From Phycisphaerales bacterium UBA4658 (GTDB lineage: Bacteria > Planctomycetota > Phycisphaerae > Phycisphaerales > UBA1924): DNA of 35,335 nucleotides. How positions within the stretch are numbered: position 1 is the first letter of the stretch; each line of letters begins with the position of its first letter. Below the pieces are notes generated by a model. It worked only from the letters and a program-made list of their open reading frames with translations, had not been told where the DNA came from and ran no database searches. The DNA is taken from positions 26,784 through 62,118 of the forward strand of contig DHLW01000173.1 of assembly GCA_002405485.1 (NCBI GenBank), read 5' to 3'. The position numbers were made by a program, and so were the translations under genes. Positions 1 through 8,082 of this stretch are shown piece by piece.

Positions 1-1
1 G

Positions 2-340
2 CGGCGCGGGCTGGTGGTAGTGGCCAACAGCCGTCAGTACGCGGCGCGGCTGGATCCGGCACGTTCGGCGGCTGTGGACGACGGGCAACTGGATGTCGTG
101 TTCTACCCGCATGAGACTCGGGCGGGACTTGCGCTGTGGATGCTGTCCACGGCGACCGGTCGGCACGTTCGGAAGCCCGATCTGGTGCAGACGCGTGCGT
201 CCCGGATCGTGATTCGAACATCCGTGCCGAGCCCGCATCAGATGGACGGTGAGGCGGCGGGGAGCGGCGAAGCGTTCGAGGTGACGATTCGTCCTTCGGC
301 GCTGCGCGTGCTGGGTGTGCCCAACCGCGGGGGTGGGTGA
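2..340 (+). CDS. Diacylglycerol/lipid kinase family protein, C-terminal fragment
   Basis: The frame is open from the left edge of the window, so only the last 112 or so residues are seen and the start lies outside. The pattern VVVANSRQYAARL, then DDGQLDVVFY, then a Q-(M/L)-DGE motif (PHQMDGEAAG) and a closing ALRVLGVP is typical of the C-terminal beta-sandwich of YegS/DgkB-type kinases, which phosphorylate diacylglycerol or related lipids at the inner membrane. The catalytic GGDGT motif would be upstream, outside the window, so activity cannot be judged. The next gene is 158 bases downstream on the same strand. A weak hairpin (TCCGC/GCGGA, about 380-397) lies between them but is not a convincing terminator. 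Confidence 0.75.
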   Translation, partial: RRGLVVVANSRQYAARLDPARSAAVDDGQLDVVFYPHETRAGLALWMLSTATGRHVRKPDLVQTRASRIVIRTSVPSPHQMDGEAAGSGEAFEVTIRPSALRVLGVPNRGGG

Positions 341-498
341 GGGCCCGGCGCTGTGCGGCCGGACAGATCGGACGGCGATATCCGCAAAGGAAAGCGGAAA
401 ATCGTCGAGCAATCAGCGGGAGGGCATGCCCGAGGGGGTGAGAATGCGGCATACTGACGGGCCTGACCGGGAGTTTCATTCAAAGCTGAGACACGCTG

Positions 499-2349
499 AT
501 GAGCCACAAGACCGAACACGAGGCCGACAAGACCGCACCCGCCGCGGAGGCGATTCCGCCGGTGGACTTTGACTCGCCGCAGCTCACGTGGAAGGCGGTG
601 GGGACGGGGATGGTGCTTGGTGCGACGCTGTCGATCTGCAACGTGTACACGGGGCTGAAGATCGGCTGGGGTCTGAACATGTCGATCACGGGGATTCTGC
701 TTGCGTACGTGCTCTGGCGAGTGCTGAGCCAGGCGACGAACGGGCGGATCCGGATGATGAACAAGCTGGAGAACAACATCAACCAGGCGGCGTGCTCGGC
801 GGCGGGCGCGATCTCCAGCGCGGGCCTGGTGAGCGCGATTCCGGCGTTGACGCTGCTGCGGGACATCACGCTGCCCTGGTGGCAACTGACGCTGTGGCTG
901 TCGACGGTGTGCCTGGTGGGGATCGCGGTGGCGATGGGACTTCGGCGGCAGATGATCATCCGGGACAAGCTGCCGTTCCCCGGGGGCATCGCGTGCGCGG
1001 AGACGCTGAAGGAGATCTACAACACGGGCGCCGAAGCGGTGCGACGCGTGACGGTGCTGCTGATCGGAGCCGTGGTCGCGTCGGCGTTCAAGATCGCGAA
1101 CATCCTGAAGTGGACGAAGGCGTCGGACTTCGGGCTGACGCTGAACGGGAGCGCGGCGGCGAAGTACACGTTCACGCTGGATCCGACGCTGCTCATGATG
1201 GCGGTGGGCGGGCTGGTGGGGCTGCGGTCGTGCGCGTGGCTGCTCACAGGGTCGATCCTGGCGTACGGCGTGATCGCGCCGTGGCTGGTGAATGGCGGGA
1301 TGGCGGCGCTGGACAAGGCCTCCGCGACGGTGGCCAACGCGAATCGGCCCGAAGCTGAGCACCTGGTGCCCTACGCCGAGTGGCTGCTGTGGCCAGGGGT
1401 GACGCTGATGGTGGTGGCGTCGCTGGTGTCGTTCTCCTTCTCGATGCCGTCGATCCTGCGGTCGTTCCGGCACTCGGGCGGGGATCAGGAGAAGGTGGAC
1501 ACGGGCGAGGTGTCTCGGAAGTGGTTCTTCACGTCGATGATCGTGGCGCTGGTGCTGTGCGTGATCCTGCAGGCGTGGTTCTTCGGGATCGCGTGGTGGG
1601 CGGCGGTGGCGGCGGTGCTGCTGAGCTTCGCGCTGGCGATCGTGGCCTCGCGGGTCAGCGGCGAGACCAACGTCACGCCGGTGGGCGCGATGGGCAAGGT
1701 GACCCAGCTCATGTTCGCGGTGCTGATGCCCAAGAACGCGGCGGCAAACCTGATGTCGGCGAGCATCACGGCGGGCGCCGCGTCGCAGTGCGCGGACCTC
1801 ATGCACGACCTGAAGTGCGGATATCTGCTTGGCGCGGTGGCGCGGAAGCAGGTCGTCGGGCAGATCTGCGGGTCGGTGGCGGGGGCGGTCGTCGGGAGCG
1901 CGTTCTACCTGATCCTGATCCCGGACCCCAAGACGATGCTGCTGACGCCCGAGTGGCCGGCTCCGGCGGTGGCGATGTGGAAGGCCGTCGCCGAGGTCTT
2001 TGAGCGCGGGCTGGACTCGCTGCCCAAGGGCGCGACCGAGGCGATGCTCTACGCGGCGATCGCGGGCGTGATCTTCCCGATTCTCGAGAAACTGCTGCCC
2101 AAGAAGTTCCGGCCGTTCGTCCCCGGGTGCGCGTCGATCGGACTGGCGTTTGTGATCTCGGCGACCAACAGCATCTCGATGTTCATCGGGGCGTGCATCG
2201 CCGCGGGCATCACGAAGATGTTCCCCAAGTGGAGCGAGCGGTTCCTGGTGACTGTGTGCGCCGGCATCGTGGCGGGCGAGAGTCTCACCGGCGCGGGCGA
2301 CGCGGTGCGACTGGTGATCGCCGCGGCGATGAAGCAGCCCGCGCCGTAG
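499..2349 (+). CDS. OPT-family oligopeptide/metal-chelate transporter
   Basis: A 616-residue polytopic membrane protein with more than a dozen hydrophobic segments. After a short polar N-terminus the motif VYTGLKIGWGLNMSIT (about residues 49-64) matches the first conserved block of the oligopeptide transporter (OPT/YSL) superfamily. A second conserved block lies around SRVSGETNVTPVGAMGKVTQ, and the C-terminal third contains GCASIGLAF and AGESLTGAGDA. Family members import small peptides or metal chelates by proton coupling; the substrate cannot be read from the sequence. The length is normal for bacterial OPT proteins. The ATG at 499 has only a weak Shine-Dalgarno-like GCTGAG upstream. The downstream gene tsaD is convergent, 32 bases away. 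Confidence 0.9.
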   Translation: MSHKTEHEADKTAPAAEAIPPVDFDSPQLTWKAVGTGMVLGATLSICNVYTGLKIGWGLNMSITGILLAYVLWRVLSQATNGRIRMMNKLENNINQAACSAAGAISSAGLVSAIPALTLLRDITLPWWQLTLWLSTVCLVGIAVAMGLRRQMIIRDKLPFPGGIACAETLKEIYNTGAEAVRRVTVLLIGAVVASAFKIANILKWTKASDFGLTLNGSAAAKYTFTLDPTLLMMAVGGLVGLRSCAWLLTGSILAYGVIAPWLVNGGMAALDKASATVANANRPEAEHLVPYAEWLLWPGVTLMVVASLVSFSFSMPSILRSFRHSGGDQEKVDTGEVSRKWFFTSMIVALVLCVILQAWFFGIAWWAAVAAVLLSFALAIVASRVSGETNVTPVGAMGKVTQLMFAVLMPKNAAANLMSASITAGAASQCADLMHDLKCGYLLGAVARKQVVGQICGSVAGAVVGSAFYLILIPDPKTMLLTPEWPAPAVAMWKAVAEVFERGLDSLPKGATEAMLYAAIAGVIFPILEKLLPKKFRPFVPGCASIGLAFVISATNSISMFIGACIAAGITKMFPKWSERFLVTVCAGIVAGESLTGAGDAVRLVIAAAMKQPAP

Positions 2350-2381
2350 CCCGCGTTCTCGACGGCCGGGGCATCGACCGG

Positions 2382-3461
2382 TCAGAACGCCGTAGTGGGC
2401 ACGGCCGACATGCTCAGCTCGTCGCTCGTCCATCCGCGGGCGGCGAGCTGGTCATGCGCCAGGGCGGCGATCATCGCGGCGTTGTCCAGGCAGTAGGCCA
2501 GCGGCGGGATGCGGACGTCGATGCCGGTGCGATTGCGCAGGTCTTCCAGTTCGCGCCGCAGGCGAGAGTTGGCGCTCACGCCCCCGCCCACGAGCAGCGT
2601 TCGGCAGTCCATGTGGCGATCCAGGGCACGCCGAAGCTTGAGCATGAGGGCGTTGATCGCGGAGTCCTGAAAAGTCGCGGCGACGTCTTGCGCACTCAGG
2701 CGCGGGGCTTCTGGGCGACCCTGGGCCTCTCGCCGGGCGCGTTGGCGGTCGTCCTCCGGCACGCCGCGAAAGGCGTAGAGGGCGGCGGTCTTGAGTCCGG
2801 AGAAGGAAAAGTCCAGACTGTCCGGGGCGATCCGGGCGATGGGGAAGCCGGGCGGGTGCACGCGCCCGGACTGCGCGAGCAGGTCAAGGTTCGGACCGCC
2901 CGGGAAGGGCAGACCCAGGAGCGCGGCGACTTTGTCGTAGGCCTCGCCGACGGCGTCATCGATGGTCGCGCCGATGCGTGTGACGCTGGTTGTGGAGGAG
3001 CAGACATAGAGCGAGGTGTGTCCGCCGCTGACGACCATGCCGAGCGCGGGGAACCGCGGGGGCGCGGGGACGCTATGGCCTGGCCCGATGAGCCCGGCGA
3101 GCAGATGGGCGTGCACGTGGTCCACGCCGATGACGGGAATCTGGAGCGCCCACGCGAGGGCCTTGGCCGAGGCCACGCCGACCAGGAGCGAGCCGATGAG
3201 TCCCGGCCGATTGCCGACGCCGACGGCGGCGACGTCGGTCAGGCGGATGCCCGCGTCGGCGAGGGCTTTGCGGAGCACGGGGGTGATGCGTTCGGCGTGG
3301 GCTCGGCTGGCGATCTCGGGGACCACGCCGCGGTACTCCGCGTGCAGATCGTGCTGGCTGGCGATGACGTTGCTCAGCACCTCGCGACCGTCGCGAACGA
3401 CGGCAACGGCGGTTTCATCGCACGAGGTTTCGATCGCGAGGATGATTCGGGAGCTGGTCAT
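2382..3461 (-). CDS. tsaD: tRNA N6-adenosine threonylcarbamoyltransferase TsaD
   Basis: TsaD transfers the threonylcarbamoyl group from threonylcarbamoyl-AMP to A37 of ANN-decoding tRNAs, working with TsaB and TsaE, which are not in the window. The 359-residue protein begins with the ASKHA-fold ATPase motif IILAIETSCDETAVAVV, followed by GVVPEIASRAHAE and the metal-binding HxxxH motif (DHVHAH, H115 and H119). The third metal ligand is D326 in CLDNAAMIA, and DFSFSGLKTA is also present. The start was placed at the ATG where family homology begins. The frame stays open well upstream, but that part is an out-of-frame shadow of the protease gene. The gene lies 55 bases downstream of the S41 protease on the same strand and may be cotranscribed with it. 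Confidence 0.95.
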   Translation of the reverse strand: MTSSRIILAIETSCDETAVAVVRDGREVLSNVIASQHDLHAEYRGVVPEIASRAHAERITPVLRKALADAGIRLTDVAAVGVGNRPGLIGSLLVGVASAKALAWALQIPVIGVDHVHAHLLAGLIGPGHSVPAPPRFPALGMVVSGGHTSLYVCSSTTSVTRIGATIDDAVGEAYDKVAALLGLPFPGGPNLDLLAQSGRVHPPGFPIARIAPDSLDFSFSGLKTAALYAFRGVPEDDRQRARREAQGRPEAPRLSAQDVAATFQDSAINALMLKLRRALDRHMDCRTLLVGGGVSANSRLRRELEDLRNRTGIDVRIPPLAYCLDNAAMIAALAHDQLAARGWTSDELSMSAVPTTAF

Positions 3462-3516
3462 GCGCGAGGGTGGTGGAGATCGGCATGGCCCCTGGCCGGG
3501 GGCGAGGGGGCCAATG

Positions 3517-5364
3517 TCACGGAGTCTTGGGCTGGGGCATGGGCTCGGCGGGCGTGCCGGACGGGGAACGCTTTTCCAGGTCGCCGAAGGCGAGCCACCG
3601 CTCGAGATCAGGGCCGGTGATGGAGAGCTCGGCGACGAGGTCGCCGGCCTTGTCGCGGACCTGGACGGTGCCGCCGGTGAGGTCGAGAGCGGCGGCCCAG
3701 AAGTCCGGGAGCGGTGCGGGCGTCCGACCGGCGGCCGCCGCGGCGTCGACGGCGTCGATCCGTTTCTCCAGCCGGGCAAACTCTCTGCCCATGCGATCGC
3801 GGGCACGCTCGAGGGCCTTGAGTTCGTCAGACTGGATGCGAGCCGTCTGCGCGGGCGGGTCTTCGCCGCCGGAGGGCCACGCGCCGGAGTCGAGCTTGCT
3901 CTGCACCGCATGGATGGCCGCGGCGAGCTGGCGATCCTTGGCGGTCTCCTCGATCCATGACGGGTCGGACCAGCGCTGCTGCGCGATGGATGGTGGCTCG
4001 TCGGCGTTCGGCGCACCCGACGGGTCGGAGGTTCGGCGGAGGATGTCCCACGACCGTCGCTTCAGGATCCAGGCGATGGTCTGGGCATCGGTCATGGGCA
4101 CGTAGAACCCGGGCGAAGGGTCAACGCCCCAGACGGCGGATTCGTCGGTCCTCTGGATGAGCCGGCCGCTGGGCAGGGAGTAGCGCTGAGCTGTGAACTT
4201 GAGCTGGGCGCGGCCGTCGGCATCAAGGGGGCGGACGGTCTGCACCAGACCCTTGCCGAAGGTCCGAGTGCCGATGACGATCGCGCGGTTGTTCTCGCTG
4301 AGTGCGCCGGCGACGATCTCGCTTGCAGACGCGGAGGCGCCGTTGACGAGCACGGCGATGGGGAAGGTGGGGGTGCCCTGCTGAGGGTTGGCCTTGAAGA
4401 TGACATCGGGGACGTTGCGCCCGCGCGTGGACATGATCGTGCCGGAGTCGAGGAAGAGGTCGCAGATGGCGATGGCCGCGTCCATGAGTCCGCCCGGATT
4501 GGAGCGGAGATCAAGGATGAGCCCGCCGATGTCGGCGCCGCCGGCGGCCTTGATGTCGGTCTGGGCCTGATCGAGAGCGTCGGCGAGTTCCTGGGGCGAG
4601 GTCGGGGTGAACTGGCTCATGCGCACGTAGACGACGCGGCGCGTCGGATCGATGACATGGTCCCAGTGTCCGGTGCCGTCGGGCAGTCGCCGGAAGCCGC
4701 GCACGCTCTTGGAGACGATCTTGGCGCGTGTGATGGTGAGGTCAAACTCGCCGGTCTGGTTGAGGGTCGTCTGGGCGCTTGGGTCGCCCGGGGCTGTTCC
4801 CACCGTGGCGTGGGCGGCGGCGTGGGCGTGCGGGCGCGAGATGGTGATGGTGACGGTTGTGCCCTCGGGCCCGGTGATCTTCTTGATGCACTGGTCGGCG
4901 GTGAGGCCGAAGGTGCTCTCGCCGTCGATCTTGGTGATGCGATCGCCGGCGAGGACGCCGGCGGCGTAGGCGGGGGTGTCTTCGAGCGGGCTCACGACGT
5001 GGAGCCAGCCGTCGCGAACCTCGACCTGCGCGCCGATCCCGCTGAACGCGCCGGTCATGGCTTTCTCGAAGTCTGCGGCGTCATCTGGGGGGATGAACTC
5101 GGCGTAGGGATCGTCGAGGGATTCGAGCATGCCGTTGATCGCGCCGATGGTGAGTTTCTGGTCGTCGGGAGGTTCGACCGCGCTGTGCTTGAGGAGTCTC
5201 CGGACGTCGGCGATGAGGGTGAGCCCGTCGACGGCGCCGAGCCCGAGCATGCCGCTGACGCTGGCGACGGTCTGGGGGAGGCGCGCGACGAAGACGCCGA
5301 GGACGAACACGAGCAGGAAGTTCAATAGCGATCGACGTCGCTGCGGGCGATCGGGCGTGGTCAT
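3517..5364 (-). CDS. S41-family carboxy-terminal processing protease (PDZ-containing)
   Basis: A 615-residue membrane-anchored periplasmic protease of the CtpA/Prc type. Residues about 13-30 form a single transmembrane or signal anchor after an arginine-rich start. A helical region with DDPYAEFIPP (85-94) is followed by a PDZ domain (about 115-180, with GDRITKIDG) and the S41 catalytic domain (about 240-400). The catalytic pair is visible: serine in NGASASASEI (S346 by spacing) and lysine in TFGKGLVQT (K371), with LRSNPGG as the oxyanion-loop motif. The C-terminal 170 residues look helical or coiled and charged, with no recognised domain. Family members trim periplasmic or envelope proteins. 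The gene is divergent from the PEP-CTERM gene and precedes tsaD. Confidence 0.92.
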   Translation of the reverse strand: MTTPDRPQRRRSLLNFLLVFVLGVFVARLPQTVASVSGMLGLGAVDGLTLIADVRRLLKHSAVEPPDDQKLTIGAINGMLESLDDPYAEFIPPDDAADFEKAMTGAFSGIGAQVEVRDGWLHVVSPLEDTPAYAAGVLAGDRITKIDGESTFGLTADQCIKKITGPEGTTVTITISRPHAHAAAHATVGTAPGDPSAQTTLNQTGEFDLTITRAKIVSKSVRGFRRLPDGTGHWDHVIDPTRRVVYVRMSQFTPTSPQELADALDQAQTDIKAAGGADIGGLILDLRSNPGGLMDAAIAICDLFLDSGTIMSTRGRNVPDVIFKANPQQGTPTFPIAVLVNGASASASEIVAGALSENNRAIVIGTRTFGKGLVQTVRPLDADGRAQLKFTAQRYSLPSGRLIQRTDESAVWGVDPSPGFYVPMTDAQTIAWILKRRSWDILRRTSDPSGAPNADEPPSIAQQRWSDPSWIEETAKDRQLAAAIHAVQSKLDSGAWPSGGEDPPAQTARIQSDELKALERARDRMGREFARLEKRIDAVDAAAAAGRTPAPLPDFWAAALDLTGGTVQVRDKAGDLVAELSITGPDLERWLAFGDLEKRSPSGTPAEPMPQPKTP

Positions 5365-5561
5365 GGTGAAGTCTACGAGGCGTTTGGGAGTGCGAGAATC
5401 TTGGGGACTTCACTGGCGTGCCGCTGCACCGACCGAGATGGGAGCGAACGATCGGCGCATCTGGCGGATGTGGTGTGGAAATCTGGAGAAGCGGCGGCGA
5501 CTCGCGTGCGCGTGTCTCGCGAAGTTCGCAATCGTCTGTCATCGAACGCCGGATTTTCGCA

Positions 5562-5589
5562 TTGACGCTGACGGAAAAACGTGTAGGAT
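5562..5589 (+). promoter_or_regulatory. Sigma70-like promoter of the PEP-CTERM gene
   Basis: TTGACG (5562-5567) and TAGGAT (5584-5589) are separated by 16 bases in a locally AT-rich patch. The two boxes match the -35 and -10 consensus at five and four of six positions. Predicted transcription would start near 5596 and give a leader of about 146 bases containing the hairpin at 5660-5689. Assignment is by consensus only. Confidence 0.55.
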
Positions 5590-5659
5590 GAAGTTAATCG
5601 GCCCCGATGCCAAATTCCATCGGTGAGTGAGAGAGAGTCTGATCACCACCTGAGTTTGT

Positions 5660-5689
5660 CAACCACGACCCGTGCCCGGGTCGTGGTTG
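5660..5689 (+). repeat. Perfect 13-bp inverted repeat (4-base loop) in the leader of the PEP-CTERM gene
   Basis: CAACCACGACCCG, loop TGCC, then the exact reverse complement CGGGTCGTGGTTG. The stem is GC-rich and very stable. No T-tract follows, so a simple intrinsic terminator is not obvious. It lies 52 bases before the start codon and downstream of the predicted promoter, so it would form in the 5' leader RNA. It could be an RNA stabiliser, an attenuator, a dyad protein-binding site, or a terminator for transcription entering from the left. Confidence 0.6.
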
Positions 5690-5741
5690 TCCATGCGGCA
5701 GTGGATGCCGGATGGGCCGCGATGCACAGAGGAGAGAGACG

Positions 5742-6602
5742 ATGAAGTACGGTATCGCATTGGCAAGCGTGGCCCTCGCGGCCTTCGGTTCGGTCGCCTC
5801 GGCGACGACGGTGTTCTCCAACGCGGGCGCTGCCCCGGGTGACGCGTTCACCAACGCGCTGACGACGGTGACCGGACAGGCCGTCGGCGCCAGCGGCTGG
5901 ACGTACAACAACGTCCGCAACTTCGGGATCGTCGGTGTGAACACGCAGTTCCCGCGCAGCGGCGACGGCTCGGTCCGCCTGCAGTCCACCGTGGGTCCGG
6001 CGGGGAACTCCTCCAAGGCCGACATCGAGTTCTTCGCGTCCTCGGCGACCAACGCCGGCGGGAACTTCAATGCGACCAGCGCGATCACGAATCTCGGGTC
6101 GCTCGGCAGCCTCCGCTATGAGTGGTACCGCGCCTCGGGCGGGACCGCGAACACGATCCTGCACCCGGTCATTCGCCTGGGCGTCTTCGATCCGGCCACC
6201 AACGCGTCGGGCTATCTGATCTATGAGCGGGAGTACAACGGCGGCAACGGCTCCGCGGCGACCCAGGATGCCTGGGTTTCCGAGGACATCTTCGCGTCCA
6301 ACTACCGGCTCTGGGCCTCGGGCTCGACGCTGCCCAACAGCATCAACAGCGCAAGCCCGCAGCTCTACAACGCCTGCACCATCACCGATTGGCGGACCCA
6401 GTTCCCGAACTATCTCGTCACGACGATCTCGCTGGGCGTCGGTTCCGGCTGGGGCACGTTCGACGGGGCGGTCGACAACGTGGAGTTCTCGATCATCGGT
6501 GGACCGGCCTCGTCGTTCAACTTCGAGGTGATCCCGGCTCCGGGCGCGGCCGCGCTGCTGGGCTTGGGCGGGCTGGCGGTTCTCCGCCGTCGGCGGAACT
6601 GA
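5742..6602 (+). CDS. PEP-CTERM sorting domain-containing secreted protein
   Basis: A 286-residue exported protein. The ATG at 5742 follows a Shine-Dalgarno-like GGAGAGAG (5731-5738) and starts a clean signal peptide (MKYGIALASVALAAFGSVASA). An upstream in-frame alternative would bury the signal peptide. The body is a beta-rich, Asn/Gly/Ser-rich domain of unknown function, probably a jelly-roll like other secreted planctomycete proteins. The tail VIPAPGAAALLGLGGL followed by AVLRRRRN (263-286) is a PEP-CTERM signal of the planctomycete type: Pro-containing motif, hydrophobic helix and Arg cluster. Proteins with this tail are thought to be processed by an exosortase during export to the cell surface. 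The specific function is unknown. A strong terminator follows. Confidence 0.88.
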   Translation: MKYGIALASVALAAFGSVASATTVFSNAGAAPGDAFTNALTTVTGQAVGASGWTYNNVRNFGIVGVNTQFPRSGDGSVRLQSTVGPAGNSSKADIEFFASSATNAGGNFNATSAITNLGSLGSLRYEWYRASGGTANTILHPVIRLGVFDPATNASGYLIYEREYNGGNGSAATQDAWVSEDIFASNYRLWASGSTLPNSINSASPQLYNACTITDWRTQFPNYLVTTISLGVGSGWGTFDGAVDNVEFSIIGGPASSFNFEVIPAPGAAALLGLGGLAVLRRRRN

Positions 6603-6639
6603 TCCGGACGAGCACAGATACATCGCACGCATCAAACGC

Positions 6640-6667
6640 AGGAGGGAGCCCCATCGGGCTCCCTCCT
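6640..6667 (+). terminator. Hairpin terminator after the PEP-CTERM gene
   Basis: AGGAGGGAGCCC, loop CATC, GGGCTCCCTCCT: a perfect 12-bp stem, 37 bases after the stop codon, followed by the T/G-rich GTGTGTTGTGG rather than a pure T-tract. Because the next gene converges on it from the right, it may act in both directions. Confidence 0.7.
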
Positions 6668-6730
6668 GTGTGTTGTGGATCTGGACGAGCTCTGCGGCCT
6701 TATCGCGTCGCTGAGATCAAGACGAGCGGA

Positions 6731-7729
6731 TCAGTACCCGAGCGTCTGCACGGTCGCCTCGGCGATACGTCTGGCGTCGGGGAGGTAGTCGAGTTCGAGC
6801 TTGGCGTAGGGCATGATGGTGTCAAACCCGGCGACGCGCTGGACGGGGGCCTTGAGGTGCAGGAAGCAGCGTTCCTGGATGATCGCCGAAATCTCGCTCC
6901 CGAGCGAGCAGGTCTTGGGGGCTTCCTGGACGACGACGCACCGGCCTGTCTTCTCGACGCTCTGGGCGATGGTGTCGTGATCGAGGGGATTGAGGGTTCG
7001 CAGGTCGATGAGTTCGATGCTGGCGTCTTCGGGGAGCTGGTCGAGGGCTTCCAGGCACTGAAAGAGCTGAGCGCCCCAGGTGATGATCGTCAGGTCGGTG
7101 CCTTCCTGGACGACCTTGGCCTGGCCGAGCGGGATGGTGTATTCCTCTTCGGGCACCTGCTCGCGATAGGAGCGATACACGCGCTTGGGTTCGAAGAAGA
7201 GCACCGGGTCGGGATCGCGGATGGCGCTGAGGAGCAGACCCTTGGCGTCGGCGGGGGTGGCGGGGCAGACGACCTTCATGCCCGGGTTGTGGATGTAGAT
7301 GGCTTCCGGGGAGTCGGAGTGGAACTCCGGGGCGTGGATGCCGCCGCCCCAGGGGACTCTGACCGTGAGCGGGATGGTGATCTCCCCGCGGGTGCGATTG
7401 CGGAAGCGGGCGGCGTGGTTGACGAGCTGATCGTGGGCGGGGCCCATGAAGCCCTCGAACTGGATCTCTGGGATGGGTCGCATGCCGCCCATGGCCAGGC
7501 CGATGGCGGCGCCCATGATGCCCGACTCGCTGAGCGGCGTGTCGACGACTCGATCGGCGCCGAAGCGTTTCTGGAGGCCTTCGGTGACGCGGAAGACGCC
7601 CCCGTTGAGCCCGACGTCCTCGCCGAGGCAGATGACGCGGGGATCGCGTTCCATTTCCTGGGCCAGGCCCTCGTTGATGGCGTCGACGAGGGTGAGGCCT
7701 TTTTCGATCATCTGAGGTGTGCGGGGCAT
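6731..7729 (-). CDS. pdhB: Pyruvate/2-oxoacid dehydrogenase E1 component, beta subunit
   Basis: A 332-residue E1-beta subunit of a thiamine-diphosphate-dependent 2-oxoacid dehydrogenase. Residues 36-40 (GEDVG) and the following GGVFRVTEGL contain the conserved glutamate that activates the cofactor. DTPLSESGIMGAAIGLA, GGGIHAPEFHSDSPEA and the transketolase C-terminal domain (GTDLTIITWGAQ onward) complete the family pattern. The start at 7729 was chosen because AAGGA lies 7 bases upstream; further upstream codons are not family-like. With E1-alpha it would decarboxylate pyruvate (or a branched-chain 2-oxoacid) and reductively acylate the E2 lipoyl domain. E2 and E3 are not in the window. A small Cys-rich gene separates it from E1-alpha. 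Confidence 0.9.
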   Translation of the reverse strand: MPRTPQMIEKGLTLVDAINEGLAQEMERDPRVICLGEDVGLNGGVFRVTEGLQKRFGADRVVDTPLSESGIMGAAIGLAMGGMRPIPEIQFEGFMGPAHDQLVNHAARFRNRTRGEITIPLTVRVPWGGGIHAPEFHSDSPEAIYIHNPGMKVVCPATPADAKGLLLSAIRDPDPVLFFEPKRVYRSYREQVPEEEYTIPLGQAKVVQEGTDLTIITWGAQLFQCLEALDQLPEDASIELIDLRTLNPLDHDTIAQSVEKTGRCVVVQEAPKTCSLGSEISAIIQERCFLHLKAPVQRVAGFDTIMPYAKLELDYLPDARRIAEATVQTLGY

Positions 7730-7775
7730 GCGTGAGTCCTTAAGCGTTCGCGAGTTGTCGAACGCGGAAATGACT

Positions 7776-8075
7776 TCAAAGCTCGAAGTACGCCGAGTGC
7801 ATTCGCTTGAGTAGTGCGTTTGTGATGACCGTACCCGAAGCATCGCCAATGACCGAGTCGATCCCACAATGTGGACAGAGCGCCGTTTGCCCTGCGGCTT
7901 CAGGCACTTCAAGCGGATCAGGTGCATCGGTCCATTTGACAATGCTCGTTGGCGGGAACATTTCGAGACAATAGAAGCATCCGCAGACAGTGCTCTTCAT
8001 GACAGCGTCTCGATGACCAATGGACGACTTGTGAAGTCGTGCGAGATCAGGCCTTGGTCGCGTGTGTTCTCCCAT
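7776..8075 (-). CDS. Small Cys-rich, probably zinc-binding cytoplasmic protein of unknown function
   Basis: A 99-residue protein with two cysteine clusters, CGCFYC (C31, C33, C36) and CPHCG (C67, C70), consistent with a single zinc site. The framework HKSSIGHR ... CGCFYC ... ALCPHCGIDSVIGDASG ... MHSAYFEL resembles a widespread bacterial family of uncharacterised cytoplasmic proteins. The ATG at 8075, 7 bases after the E1-alpha stop, was preferred over the ATG at 8000 because HKSSIGHR, upstream of the latter, looks conserved in the family. No clear Shine-Dalgarno precedes either start. It sits between the two E1 subunit genes, 46 bases before E1-beta, so it should be cotranscribed with them. 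The function is unknown. Confidence 0.75.
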   Translation of the reverse strand: MGEHTRPRPDLARLHKSSIGHRDAVMKSTVCGCFYCLEMFPPTSIVKWTDAPDPLEVPEAAGQTALCPHCGIDSVIGDASGTVITNALLKRMHSAYFEL

Positions 8076-8082
8076 GCGCCGA

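Larger units (their letters stand above)
5365..5741. other. Intergenic region between divergent S41 protease and PEP-CTERM genes
   Basis: This 377-base stretch holds no supported gene. The right half contains a good sigma70-like promoter pointing right (5562-5589), a roughly 140-base untranslated leader and a perfect 13-bp inverted repeat in that leader (5660-5689), all listed separately. On the minus strand a weak TTCTCG-17-TAGACT pair lies immediately before the protease ATG, which is too close to trust. Confidence 0.7.

Noticed and set aside
238..2433. 731-residue minus-strand open frame across the OPT transporter
   Set aside because: His/Arg/Gln/Pro-biased composition with no hydrophobic core is typical of an antisense shadow. 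The plus-strand frame is a clear OPT transporter.
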